Below, piece by piece: positions 48,812 to 54,191 of a stretch of 64,000 nt of DNA. A program made the position numbers and the translations under genes. Within the stretch, counting starts at the first letter, position 1; each line of letters begins with the position of its first letter. The stretch is from Macrotis lagotis. Lineage: Eukaryota > Chordata > Mammalia > Peramelemorphia > Peramelidae. Below the pieces are notes generated by a model. That model saw only the letters and a list, made by a program, of their open reading frames with translations. It had not been told where the DNA came from and ran no database searches. The DNA lies in contig NC_133664.1 in NCBI RefSeq assembly GCF_037893015.1, positions 131,344,600 through 131,408,599 on the forward strand, in the 5' to 3' direction.

Positions 48812-50640
48812 GTTTTCAAAATATTTACTTTTTTTCCCCTTGAAAACTTCATATAGGCAGCTTTTATATAAATCTTTTTTGGGGGGGTACATCATTTTAC
48901 TTTGTAGAATTAATATGTGCTATCATTTTTTAGCATGGGAACAGTAAGCTCAATCCTTGGCAGGCTGTTTATTTTCTCCTTAGGTACTGTTGTGATCTAG
49001 GACATTGGAACTAAAAATATTTGAGTTAGCTTCCCAAACTCCTACAACTACATTTGGAGATATTTGTGAACAGAGAAACTATAGAGCAGACCTAGGACAA
49101 TTTGAGCCAACCTTCCCTCAAATTGATTTGGGGCCCATCTGTGAACCCTTTACATATATTAAAATAATGTTAGGATTTTGACTAATATCCCAGGAAACCT
49201 CATTGCTGATTGCTTTTAATAATTACTTTTTTCCCTTATTGAATTTTTTCATTTAATTTTTTTTAATAAAAATCTATTTTCTTCCCATTAGGCATATATA
49301 ACAAAACATAGATTAAGATCTTCCATTAAATGGGCCTATATCATTAGCATAAAAATGTAAATGGTTGATCAGGAACAAGAATAAAATACAAACACCTGTA
49401 AAAATGACATACTTATTAATGATTTTCAGCATTTAATCATTCTTGTAGAGATAGCATGATATGATGGATAGAGGACTGACTTGACATCAGGAAGACTTAA
49501 GATTCACATCTTGCCTCTGATGATATTGGGCAAGTCACTTAATTCATTAGTGTCCCAAATAGCTAACTAAAATTTGAAAATTGTTGCTCTCCATTGGTAG
49601 GAGTTTCATATGCCAGTGACATCACAGGATTAAGCTAAATTGTAAAATTTGAGAATTTTCCCATCCTCAGTCTTTTACTCATAAATCTTTGTATGATAGA
49701 AGTGAGTCATTTGGAACTTCTCTACTATGGTAAAGTGCATTGTGCCACCACAGTATTATAGAATATTCATATTAAAAATCCCATAATGGTATTTTTTTTT
49801 TCTTAAAGACTCACTAATGAGGCAAGATTACTGATTGCTTCTTTGGGAAGTTCAGCCATTGTTAACCTTGATTTTAGAGACAACTGGGTCTTCTGTGGTG
49901 GAAAAGGTATAAAGACAAAAAGCCCCTTTGAACAGGTGAGTCTCTTGACTTTTTCATGCTATATTTTGGTGAGTAAATTCAAAATGCCTGGCATTCCACA
50001 AATATAAATAATTAAATTTGTCCCACTTACTCTCAATCTCAGTTAAATGGGTAGATAACAAATGTCTTTTTGCCCTGTATGAGGACTGTTTTTATTAATT
50101 CATTGTTTGAAAGCAGTCTAGCTTCTAAAAATCCTTTCATATATTTTCAGTGCACTAGACCTCTAAGAATAAATTAAAGTAGCTTAAGACTATTCCTCAT
50201 CTTGATCTTTGGGATGATATAGAAAATAATAATAATTTTGCATGTTTTATATTAAATCCAAATTTATTTTAATTTGAGAGTTTATTATTAGAACCACCTG
50301 AAATTGATTTTTTAATTTAATGTATTTACTAACTCAGTCAACAAATATCGTGTACATTCTATGTGCAAAGCACTGGGCTGTTCAGTAATGGAGTCTGTTA
50401 TTAACACTTAATTAAGTGGAATTATTTTCTTGGTCATGCACTCTTCATTATAATAATATATTAGTAGCTGTGCCAAAGATAAATCAAGCTTGTAAATCAA
50501 CTTGATGTATTTTTATTATAATGGTGGGGGTTTTTTCATTTTTATTGTAGCACATAAAGAACAACAAGGATACAAACAAATATGAAGGATGGCCAGAAGT
50601 TGTAGAAATGGAAGGATGTATTCCCCAAAAGCAAGACTGA
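13018..50640 (+). CDS. FAM3C: FAM3C (ILEI), complete coding region over nine exons
   Basis: Secreted FAM3-family protein, known in human as interleukin-like EMT inducer. Exons in phase: 13018-13030, 17009-17113, 24438-24461, 25700-25823, 32815-32873, 37000-37050, 41577-41661, 49809-49935 and 50551-50640. They total 678 nt and encode 225 residues; human FAM3C has 227. Residues 6-24 are a hydrophobic signal segment ([19 protein letters not shown]). The globular fold runs from about PPRYKCG at 51-57 to the C-terminal GCIPQKQD. Cysteines at 56, 62, 84, 183 and 219 correspond, with a shift of two, to human 58, 64, 86, 185 and 221. By family knowledge these form two intradomain disulfides, plus one cysteine used in dimerisation. 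The two-residue difference lies in the short fourth exon. The reading frame is intact and no alternative paralogue fits as well. Confidence 0.95.
13400..14150 (-). repeat. old L1 3' region, antisense
   Basis: Two pieces, 13400-13520 and 13700-14150. The second carries CCAGTTACATATTATGAAAG, a CATTCATCCACTTGCATATT segment, the C-rich 3' UTR tract and GTGTCCATCAAGGTTGATCA. These blocks are shared with younger L1 copies in this window. Diverged and interrupted, so older than the TSD-flanked copies. Confidence 0.5.
14165..14700 (+). repeat. L2-like LINE 3' UTR relic
   Basis: Purine-rich blocks GGAGTTTATTATGGTATTCC, GGTTTAGGGAAAATGAGTCC, TTTTGGACATGTTGAATAG and GAGAAGAGAAGAGGGCCTAG are in the order I recall for the L2 3' UTR, plus orientation. 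Similar pieces are at 39.1 and 47.4 kb. Confidence 0.5.
14932..15081 (-). repeat. marsupial SINE
   Basis: Antisense copy with GTGAGGCAATGCAGTTAAG and the TATCCACCTAGCCACCCCTG end. The head has lost about ten bases. Confidence 0.8.
15086..15664. repeat. 51-bp direct repeat, 528 bp apart
   Basis: The same 51 bp, beginning GCAGGGGCTTTCCTCCCT and ending AAGTGATTTAAAG, occurs at 15086-15136 and 15614-15664 with two base differences. It does not match the SINE or L1 families seen here. A SINE with its own target-site duplication (15276-15446) lies between the copies. Confidence 0.85.
15276..15446 (+). repeat. young marsupial SINE
   Basis: Nearly consensus plus-strand copy with head GGGGCGGCTAGGTGGCGTAG. 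The TSD GAAAC(G/A)TGAATTCT lies at 15262-15275 and 15447-15460 with one difference. The tail is CAAAAACCTAAAAATAAATA. Confidence 0.9.
17009..17113 (+). CDS. FAM3C: FAM3C exon 3
   Basis: Acceptor TTCTTTAG at 17001-17008 and donor GTAAGT at 17114. The 105 nt encode residues 5-39, which include the hydrophobic signal segment ([15 protein letters not shown]) and [13 protein letters not shown]. The exon begins and ends in phase 1. Confidence 0.95.
17430..17935 (-). repeat. old L1-like 3' region
   Basis: AACCCTTGTAATGGTTATGC, TCTGGAATCATGGTTGGTTA and CAGGCTATGCTGTAACTG resemble older antisense L1 3' UTR blocks that also occur at 13.4 and 47.9 kb. Poorly preserved. Confidence 0.4.
19212..19432 (-). 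repeat. RTE-tailed marsupial SINE
   Basis: Antisense, nearly complete: TTTTCAGTCATGTTTGACTC, a GGGGTTTTCTTGGCAAAGAT block, CCTTCTCCATCTCAT, and GTGACTTGCCTCAGGGTCAC through TCCTGACTCCAG. Confidence 0.7.
19630..20595 (-). repeat. 5'-truncated L1, distal ORF2 and 3' UTR
   Basis: About 965 bp antisense. In the minus frames it encodes recognisable distal ORF2 pieces, including [12 protein letters not shown] (20174-20422) and [12 protein letters not shown] (19981-20196), matching the L1 motifs MFIAALFTIAKTW and MEYYSAIK. The 3' UTR carries the C-rich tract. The frames are broken. No clear target-site duplication was found, because the 3' side is a T-rich run. Confidence 0.85.
20946..21677 (-). 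mobile_element. possible solo LTR of an endogenous retrovirus-like element
   Basis: A segment of about 730 bp that shares its first half with a second copy at 39484. Read on the minus strand it begins TGTGGGAATT, has a TATATAAAAG box near 21097-21106 and ends close to TGCCCATCA, a layout typical of an LTR. No internal region is attached and no reading frame is evident, so it is a fossil. The LTR identity and edges are inferred; it could be another repeat type. Confidence 0.4.
22519..22668 (-). repeat. young marsupial SINE
   Basis: Near-consensus antisense copy. The perfect 16-bp TSD AGAACTCATTATTTTT lies at 22503-22518 and 22669-22684. The head, read in antisense, is CTGCGCCACCTAGCTGCCCC, the intact CTCF-like form. 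Confidence 0.92.
23645..23804 (-). repeat. young marsupial SINE
   Basis: The perfect 15-bp TSD AAGAAAAATTATCTA lies at 23630-23644 and 23805-23819. It has a long bipartite T-rich tail. The body lacks a few bases in the TAATTATTAAGTGTC region. Confidence 0.92.
24438..24461 (+). CDS. FAM3C: FAM3C exon 4, 24-nt microexon
   Basis: Acceptor TTTTATTTTAG and donor GTAAGT at 24462. The exon is only 24 nt and encodes residues 40-47 (ARSALQIA). It begins and ends in phase 1, so skipping would keep the frame. Human FAM3C reads ARSALDTAARS here, so the two-residue shortening of the protein maps to this exon. Confidence 0.85.
24462..25699 (+). other. FAM3C: FAM3C intron 4
   Basis: AT-rich. The only recognisable element is a truncated antisense SINE at about 25330-25420, with TTTGAACTCAGGTACTCC and the CCACCTAGCTGCCCC end. 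Confidence 0.85.
25700..25823 (+). CDS. FAM3C: FAM3C exon 5
   Basis: Acceptor TTTTCTCCAAG and donor GTAAGT at 25824. The 124 nt encode residues 48-88. These include [19 protein letters not shown] with Cys56 and Cys62, then [17 protein letters not shown] with Cys84. This is the start of the FAM3 globular domain and among the best conserved parts of the family. Confidence 0.96.
26215..26350 (-). repeat. MIR-type relic
   Basis: TCTATGTGCCAAAGGGCC, ATTAAATGCTTTATAAGAAT, ATTTGATCCTCAGAACAACC and GTTGAGGATACTTGG are in the order of an antisense MIR. Confidence 0.6.
27105..27205 (-). repeat. MIR-type relic
   Basis: CAGAGAGGCTAAATGAGTTG and CCAAGGTCAGATAGC match the antisense MIR core. A second antisense MIR-like core lies near 28743-28800 (TTGCCCAAGGTCACACAGCT). 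Confidence 0.55.
28430..28625 (+). repeat. MIR/THER-type CORE-SINE
   Basis: Nearly full-length plus copy: GATTTGGAGTCAAAGGATCT, GTGACTTTGGGTAAGTCACT, GAAGTTGGACTAGATTACTT and TCTAGGATCCTATGA. All subregions are present in order. Confidence 0.7.
28906..29089 (+). repeat. marsupial SINE with a long A-rich tail
   Basis: Plus copy with head GGGGCAGCTAGGTGGTGCAG and an unusually long, C-interrupted A-rich tail from about 29041 to 29089. The short TSD AAACAAGAT flanks it. Confidence 0.85.
29453..29560. repeat. (TA)n/(CA)n microsatellite
   Basis: About 45 bp of pure AT alternation from about 29455, followed by mixed CA/TA/TG dinucleotides to about 29557. Confidence 0.9.
30900..31015 (-). repeat. 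marsupial SINE, shortened
   Basis: Antisense copy lacking part of the middle, from GGAAGGCAATGGGATTAAG to CCACCTAGCTGCCCCC. The flanks CATCCCTATTTTC and CATCCTATTTC look like an imperfect target-site duplication. Confidence 0.75.
31085..32010 (+). repeat. CR1/L3-type LINE with reverse transcriptase remnants
   Basis: Begins with GATTTTAGGCAAGCATTTGA, encoding DFRQAFDK, the CR1 reverse-transcriptase palm motif. It continues with AGAGTAGTCATTAATGGTTT and GAAGGCATGGATGGAGTG. It ends near 32000 with GACTTGTTTTATTTGGGCCC and AGGGCAGAACTAG, both typical of the CR1 3' region. It is split by a younger SINE (31429-31576) and carries many frame breaks. Ancient. Confidence 0.65.
31429..31576 (+). repeat. 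marsupial SINE nested in a CR1/L3 copy
   Basis: Plus copy with head CAGCTAGGTGTCACAGTGG. The flanks AAAAAGTAATACAGGA and AAAAAGCAATACAGGA form a 16-bp target-site duplication with one difference. Confidence 0.87.
32127..32279 (-). repeat. young marsupial SINE
   Basis: Near-consensus antisense copy from TTTTTAAGGTTTTTGCAAGG to TACGCCACCTAACTGCCCC. The target-site duplication is obscured by T-rich flanks. Confidence 0.85.
32815..32873 (+). CDS. FAM3C: FAM3C exon 6
   Basis: Acceptor TTTTTTCTTCTTCAG and donor GTATGT at 32874. The 59 nt encode residues 89-108 ([20 protein letters not shown]). The split Ile89 codon is AT from exon 5 plus T from this exon. Confidence 0.95.
33700..33761 (-). repeat. 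62-bp L1 3' stub
   Basis: Only the terminal antisense L1 sequence (TTTATTTTGAGTTTTACAAT and a C-rich run) is present. It lies between a perfect 15-bp target-site duplication, ATAAATGTAACTCTT, at 33685-33699 and 33762-33776. Confidence 0.9.
34645..34870 (+). repeat. L1 distal ORF2 fragment, sense
   Basis: AAGTGGTCAAAGGATATGAT, GCAGTTCTCAAAAAAAGAC and AAAACAACTCTGGAGTTTAT match the L1 ORF2 3' region in sense orientation. It directly abuts an antisense L1 3' end at 34885. Confidence 0.65.
34885..35735 (-). repeat. 5'-truncated L1, distal ORF2 and 3' UTR
   Basis: About 850 bp antisense. In the minus frame at 35364-35555 it encodes [14 protein letters not shown] and [13 protein letters not shown], the distal L1 ORF2 motifs. 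It stops at GAGAGGTGTGAGGTGGTCCC. No target-site duplication could be resolved. Confidence 0.87.
35880..36095 (+). repeat. RTE-tailed marsupial SINE
   Basis: Plus copy ending GAGAATCAGACATAACTGAA and ACAACTCAACAACAG, with GGAAATGGCAAACCACTTCA and AAGAAAACCCCAAATGAGG before it. It contains a short (TTCAAA)n expansion near 35917-35940. Confidence 0.75.
36286..36433 (+). repeat. marsupial SINE
   Basis: Plus copy with head GGGGTGGCTAGGAGGCACAG. The flanks AAAAAAGCACTTTTA and AAAAAAGCACTATTA form an imperfect target-site duplication. Confidence 0.87.
36709..36884 (-). repeat. young marsupial SINE 115 bp before exon 7
   Basis: The perfect 16-bp TSD AGGACCTAGCATTTTA lies at 36693-36708 and 36885-36900. 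The antisense body places its T-rich tail well upstream of the exon 7 polypyrimidine tract. Confidence 0.92.
37000..37050 (+). CDS. FAM3C: FAM3C exon 7
   Basis: Acceptor TTTATCTCTTTATAG and donor GTAAG at 37051. The 51 nt encode residues 109-125 ([17 protein letters not shown]). The YFDMWGG motif is a FAM3 signature. Length is a multiple of three with phase 1 at both ends, so skipping would be in frame. Confidence 0.95.
37385..37960. other. unidentified G-rich block with a GGT-rich tract
   Basis: This stretch is visibly richer in G+C than the surrounding intron. It carries GGCGGTGGTGGTAGAGGTGG near 37831-37860 and CTGGTGGCAGTGGTGGAAGG near 37591. The plus frame there reads [24 protein letters not shown] before a stop, vaguely like an RGG-type protein tail. 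I cannot match it to a known gene. It may be an old retrocopy or an unrecognised repeat. Confidence 0.3.
38495..38830 (-). repeat. CR1/L3-type LINE 3' fragment
   Basis: Antisense order: TTAGTTGGAAAGGACCCC, AATTGTTCTTTACATTGAAC, CAAAATTGCCTCTGCAATTT and CTACTCACTGCC. This is the mirror of the plus-strand CR1/L3 copy at 7.3 kb. Confidence 0.55.
39100..39475 (+). repeat. L2-like LINE 3' UTR relic
   Basis: GATTATCAGACTGAACAGAG, GCATTCCAAGGTCAGGAAAG, GGCAATAGGGAGCAACTGAG and GAAGTGATATGATCATAC follow the L2 3' UTR pattern in plus orientation. Confidence 0.5.
39484..39931 (-). mobile_element. second copy of the LTR-like repeat, cut by the assembly gap
   Basis: Shares with 20946-21677 the blocks AAGCATATTGATTTA, AAATCAG(C/G)ACCAGG, GGGGA(G/C)ACAGA and GGAGGAAAGATTA. 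A microsatellite sits inside it and the run of N bases begins at its right end. It is an incomplete fossil of the same family, and no coding parts are visible. Confidence 0.4.
39648..39738. repeat. (TA)n(CA)n(TA)n microsatellite
   Basis: About 45 bp of (TA)n, then a short CA-rich centre and another (TA)n run. It lies inside the LTR-like repeat and about 190 bp left of the assembly gap. Confidence 0.92.
39932..40031. other. assembly gap of 100 N
   Basis: Exactly 100 N bases, a conventional placeholder for a gap of unknown size. Its true length and content cannot be known from this window. Confidence 0.99.
41042..41157 (-). repeat. 116-bp L1 3' stub
   Basis: Antisense L1 terminus up to TTTCCATGTTGTACATTGAT. 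It is flanked by the 17-bp TSD AGAACAGGATAATT(G/A)TA at 41025-41041 and 41158-41174, with one difference. Confidence 0.9.
41577..41661 (+). CDS. FAM3C: FAM3C exon 8
   Basis: Acceptor TTTTGTTTTTAAG and donor GTATGT at 41662. The 85 nt encode residues 126-153 ([20 protein letters not shown], then GTYDDGAT). The exon ends after two bases of Lys154. Confidence 0.95.
42170..42314 (-). repeat. marsupial SINE lacking part of its head
   Basis: The perfect 14-bp TSD GGTCATCAGTTTCT lies at 42156-42169 and 42315-42328. The antisense body is missing the TATCCACTGCACCACC part of the head. Confidence 0.9.
43063..44123 (+). repeat. marsupial SINE split by an L1
   Basis: Plus SINE with head GGGGCAGCTGGATGGTGCAA at 43063 and tail CATTGCCTTACAAAAACC near 44100. 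Its own perfect TSD, TAGGTAAAAGA, lies at 43052-43062 and 44124-44134. The middle is occupied by an L1 with a separate duplication. Confidence 0.92.
43141..44047 (-). repeat. 5'-truncated L1 inserted into a SINE
   Basis: About 907 bp antisense: T-rich 3' end, C-rich 3' UTR tract, then distal ORF2. The target-site duplication CTAGC(C/T)GTGTGAT(C/T)TT at 43125-43140 and 44048-44063 is SINE sequence. The L1 therefore landed after the SINE. Confidence 0.92.
44675..44847 (-). repeat. marsupial SINE with a (CT)n tail inside an L1
   Basis: The perfect 11-bp TSD TGATTATCTCT lies at 44664-44674 and 44848-44858, inside L1 endonuclease sequence. The tail is about 30 bp of pure (CT)n, a second case of a SINE tail turned into a TC microsatellite. 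Confidence 0.88.
45223..45262. repeat. 17-bp near-perfect inverted repeat (hairpin)
   Basis: Left arm ATTTCTGTACGTGTCAG at 45223-45239, loop CATATA at 45240-45245, right arm CTGACATGTACAGAAAT at 45246-45262. Sixteen of 17 pairs are Watson-Crick, and the remaining one is G-T. A (TA)n run follows immediately. Confidence 0.9.
45640..45780 (+). repeat. L1 3' end, sense
   Basis: GAATACTTGATGTCATGGGG, GGAGGGAGAAAAATGAG and AACTCAAAATC followed by AATAATAAATAAA look like the terminal L1 3' UTR in plus orientation, with its poly(A) region. Confidence 0.55.
46530..46880 (+). repeat. L1 ORF2 endonuclease fragment, sense
   Basis: In frame from 46545 it encodes [15 protein letters not shown], then [11 protein letters not shown] and IINIYALM. 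This matches the L1 endonuclease motif order (AGVAILISDK, IKRDKEGHYI, LNIYAPN). It is the mirror of the same region found antisense at 44.6-45.0 kb. Confidence 0.7.
47116..47190 (+). repeat. marsupial SINE, 3' part missing
   Basis: Plus-strand head GGGGCAGCTTGGTGGTACAG through CAGGAAGACCTGAGTTCTAA, then the homology ends. Confidence 0.75.
47430..47760 (+). repeat. L2-like LINE 3' UTR relic
   Basis: TTTAAGCTGAACCTTGAGGG, GCAGTGATTCCAGGAATGGA and TTGGTTGGATGAAATAAGGC, then TTTTGGTCATGTTGAATTTT. This is the same order as the L2-like copies at 14.2 and 39.1 kb. Confidence 0.5.
47880..48420 (-). repeat. old L1 3' region and distal ORF2
   Basis: Antisense: CTCGCTTCACTCTGTATCAG, CACAATAGTATTTTGTTATA, TTCCAGTTCTTTGCCACTAT and GCTAGACCAGTTCACAGC, in the same order as the younger L1 copies but strongly diverged. 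A (TA)n run follows at 48424-48445. Confidence 0.6.
48747..48808. repeat. (TG)n(TA)n microsatellite
   Basis: About 20 bp of (TG)n directly followed by about 40 bp of (TA)n. The same compound form occurs at 60324. Confidence 0.92.
49809..49935 (+). CDS. FAM3C: FAM3C exon 9
   Basis: Acceptor TTTTTTTTTCTTAAAG and donor GTGAGT at 49936. The 127 nt encode residues 154-196, including [37 protein letters not shown] and Cys183. Cys183 corresponds to human Cys185, reported to take part in covalent dimerisation. Human has RRLIADLGSTSITNLGF here, so this is the least conserved coding exon. Confidence 0.95.
49936..50550 (+). other. FAM3C: FAM3C intron 9
   Basis: A short intron with only AT-rich sequence. 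A CAGTCAACAAATATCG to GCAAAGCACTGGGC segment near 50335-50385 looks like an L2/MIR relic. Confidence 0.85.
50551..50640 (+). CDS. FAM3C: FAM3C exon 10, coding part with stop
   Basis: Acceptor TTTTTCATTTTTATTGTAG. The 90 nt encode residues 197-225 ([20 protein letters not shown], then EGCIPQKQD), followed by TGA at 50638-50640. Cys219 is the distal partner of the Cys62-type disulfide by family knowledge. The exon continues into the 3' UTR. Confidence 0.96.
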   Translation, partial: HIKNNKDTNKYEGWPEVVEMEGCIPQKQD

Positions 50641-51640
50641 GTAATATGAAGAATATTAAGAGAAAATTATCTTTATGCTATTGATGAGAGTGCTATGAAG
50701 GAGTTATTACTGTGTAAATAATTTGAGAGTATATGTCCATCTTGTCAGTTATGCATGAGTATCAACTCTTCCAAAATCAGGATTATTTATTGCTAAAGAG
50801 TAAACTTTGTAAATAAGTCCACCCTAATCAATCTTTTCTAAGCTATTGTCTCTTTAAAAGCACAGTATTTAGATTGCTTTAAGATAAACAACATCTTTAA
50901 GATATAGAAATGTCTTTTTTAAGCACACATCGTGAATGGATTATGAAGACTGTTATACTATTGTTTTATAGATACAATTGCTATAAGAATGTGACCATTG
51001 TGAAAAAATAAAGAATTTCATTTGGGGGGGGAGATAAAAATTTTTTTTAATATGCTGCCCTTTTGAAGGCAGTAATCAGTCTTAAATAAAGAGGTATTTG
51101 ACTAGTTGTATATATTCTGGAATTTTGCTTTTCTGTTTAATATCTGATAGCTCTCCTACTCTACCTCACTTCCCTACCTTTTCTCCTCACTTCCCACAGA
51201 GACTTCTGGCCAATACATTTTGCAAATATAGAATTAAGATGTTTGATATAGAAATTTAGATTAGATCTGCAAAAAAGCACAACAAATCCTTTTTGTAAAA
51301 AAAAAGCGATAAAAGAAATGTATAAATGTAAATGATTTGAAATGCCACTGAAACAATTTGTATTTATGATGCAAGTAAGTTAACTTTGTAGTAGCTATTT
51401 GAAGAATGACTTGATACAGTTTAGCACTGCAGTCACAGAAATAAACAGATTTTTAAAATTATTTTTTGTATGTATTTCTCTATCATTCACTCTTATTTAA
51501 TGGAATTCTGCAATTTTTAACCAGTATTCTAAATGCCCACATCTGTAAAAATGAAATTCCTTCCTTAATTTATCAATTTTTATTTCTTCTAGCAAAATGA
51601 TAGAAAGGGGGGGTTAATAAAGAGCCTTCAAAAAACATTT
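50641..51640 (+). terminator. FAM3C: FAM3C 3' UTR with candidate poly(A) signals
   Basis: After the stop the sequence is AT-rich and free of recognisable transposons up to about 51.6 kb. AATAAA hexamers occur at 51007-51012, 51085-51090, 51440-51445 and 51616-51621. The first would give a 3' UTR of roughly 390 nt. Which sites are used cannot be told from sequence. In human and mouse a structured TGF-beta-responsive (BAT) element has been described in this UTR; I did not identify it here. Confidence 0.6.
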
Positions 51641-52122
51641 GGCAAGAGTAATTCATTTTCCTTATTTTAAATGTATATCTCTAAATACCCAATGGTATGC
51701 TAATCTTTTCAGAAATGTTTGATTTAGGCCAAATCAAGATAATTTTATATTCCATTTTACATAAAAATAGAAGAGAAATCTAGTTTTGTTTTGACATCTT
51801 CAACTATTTACTGAGTTTGCGCAGTTCCAAGTTTTTTATTGACATTACCTACAGGCTATGTATTGATGTGATTGGCATAATCTTGGAGTAAATCATGGAT
51901 AAAGTTAATGTTTAACATGGTATATATATATACATATGTGTGTGTGTGTTTGTGTGTGTGTATGTAGTACAGAAAATAAAACTTGCAAATTACCAGAATT
52001 TTAATAACTTGGGCTTGATAAATTAGGAGATTTTATAATTTTCCTTTGTATTTCAAAATCTTGCTTAAAATTAGCAACAATTCAAGATGGAAACAATGTT
52101 TATTGAAAGTTAATTAGCTTAT

Positions 52123-52272
52123 TGGGGCAGCTAGATGGCACAGTGGGTAGAGCACAGGCCCTGGAGTCAGGAGTATTTGAGTTCAAATCCGGCCTCAGAC
52201 ACTTAATAATTGCCTAGCTGTGTGACCTTGGGCAAGTCACTTAACCCCATTGCCTTGGGGGGGGGGGAAGAA
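52123..52272 (+). repeat. marsupial SINE with a poly-G junction
   Basis: Plus copy with head GGGGCAGCTAGATGGCACAG and tail CCCCATTGCCTTGG. A run of about 13 G replaces the usual A-rich tail. Confidence 0.87.
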
Positions 52273-52479
52273 AGTTTATTGTACCTAAGCTGAATGTAAA
52301 GAAAAAAAAATGCACCTTGTGCTCTTACATAAGAAAAAAATTTACAGTTTCAGGCCCTTAAGCAAAATCACATTCTCTCTTTTTATATTTGACATGGAGT
52401 ATACTGATTATTAGACCCTCATGAGACAGGTTTGGATATACTGTGTTTTTGTAAATTTGTCACCAAAAAATCACTTTGT

Positions 52480-52710
52480 CCAGTGTTGCTGGATTGCCAT
52501 GGTGCCTCACTGATATGGGAGGCCCCCAAATCTATAAGGCTAAGGACTACCACTGGATCCAAGCCACCTCCAGAAGTCCTGTTTACTATTAATCAGACCA
52601 TGCGGTGAAAAGGGCTCTGGAAAAGGCAGTGAGGAGGATGCACATTTCCTCATTAGGATCAACATAATGTACTTGTCTTGCCATCACAAAGGACAACAAT
52701 TATCAATCAT
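52480..52710 (+). repeat. unclassified marsupial interspersed repeat
   Basis: CCAAGCCACCTCCAGAAGTC, GGGCTCTGGAAAAGGCAGTG and GAGGAGGATGCACATTTCC, ending CACAAAGGACAACAATTATC. The order resembles a common opossum/marsupial repeat ending in GAAGGACAAACAACAAC. I recognise the pattern but cannot name the family with certainty. Confidence 0.4.
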
Positions 52711-53573
52711 CAGTTCATTTAGTACTGTAAATTGAAAGTGATAAATTTTACAGCATCAGGGATTGTAAAACTTCAAATTTCTTTCAGATGATTATTCTCT
52801 TGGTTTTCAGTATGAACTTTTTTTGTATTGTCTGATAAACTTGTTATAATTGTGAATGTAATATTTTCCAGATATTTATTAGGCTATTTATCTTGCAAGT
52901 TTTAAATCATGCCTGTACATCTATGCCATAATCCTTTGAATTTTTGCTGTAGCATTGTATATAGAAATTTAAGAATCCAAACAACAATGTGATGTCGCTT
53001 TTGATGTAAAGATTATGAAATAGTAATTTCATATTACAGATGAGGAAACTGAGGCAAATTGGGTAAATGAAGTTTCAAAAGGAAAAGATGAGTTAGTTTG
53101 TAACTCTGTGTGTGTGTGTGTGTATTCTGTGATTTGTGCCAATTCTGAAGTTTGAAAGCAATTTCCATTATTTAACATTCTCGGGATTTTTTTAAATCAT
53201 CTCATTGTAAGTGAATTTATGTTCATTTTAATTTTAATGTAGTTGAATTTTCTTTATTAGAATCACAAGTTAAACATCTGTACTGTGGTTATCTTATATG
53301 ATGTTTAATGCTTTCTGAATTTTTTTTTACTTGCAACCAAGCTTACATCAAGACAGACTAAAAAGAACAGGACAACGGGGCAGTTAAAAATTATTTCTGA
53401 AGTAGAGACTTTGATCTTTGATTCTTAGTAAAGTGAGAATCATTTTTTCTTTCTGACCATTTTCAATACAGTTATCTCTGGTCATAAGTAATCACATATT
53501 TGCTATATTTGTGCCAGATGTAATTTACTAATAACTTAAGTTTTAAGAATTCAGATGCATGGGGTGCAGAGCC

Positions 53574-53584
53574 AAGATGGCGGC
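53574..53584 (+). promoter_or_regulatory. YY1-type motif near the start of the HAL1-like element
   Basis: AAGATGGCGGC begins at base 13 of the element. The same motif sits near +12 of the human L1 5' UTR, where YY1 binding helps set the transcription start. The match is exact; activity is not shown. Confidence 0.65.
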
Positions 53585-54191
53585 ATGAAGGCAGCATTCC
53601 CTGACAACTCTGACCCCCCCAAACCCCAAAAAGACAAAGGATGGCTCTAGCCAAAATTTAGCAGAGCAGAACCCACAGAAAAACTGAGTGATATATTTTC
53701 CCAATCCAAGATAACTTAGAAGTTCCACGGGAAAGGTGTGCTTGGAGGGGGTAGATAAAAAGCCGCAGTGAAACCCAGATCAGCAAAGGCCAAAGATCAT
53801 TGGCAACAGCCTGAAGGGGCAGTGGTGAGAGAGCGCTGCTGTACCTGGGTGAGCGCGGAGTGAAGTGCACCGGCCGCAGAACTTGCCACGAGCCTACAAC
53901 TCCAGAAACAGTAAGGGAAGTCTGCATATTTCTCTGCTTTCCCTGGGGTAGGACTCTGCTCTTTGCCTACACTCAGGCCCAGGTTGCAGTTTGGGTTTCC
54001 ATACTAAGAGAGCTGGATCCTGCCTTATAGCCCCAGGGCAGAGGATAGTGCTGTGGTCATCTACATATCAAAGCACGGTCTAGAGAGCATAAGACCTTAG
54101 AGGAATAGAGGTCCCAGTGGGTATTCCCCCTCCTGAAAAAAACAACCCCAAAGCCTTGGAAGTGCTGTAAATTAAGTCTTGGATTGAGAAA

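Larger units (their letters stand above)
41662..49808 (+). other. FAM3C: FAM3C intron 8
   Basis: The longest coding-side intron and the most repeat-disturbed. It contains a SINE interrupted by an L1, a decayed antisense L1 interrupted by another SINE, sense L1 pieces, a hairpin, L2 and L1 relics and microsatellites. Bases 42330-43050 and 48815-49800 show no gene. A MIR-like SINE relic is at about 49440-49570. Confidence 0.85.
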
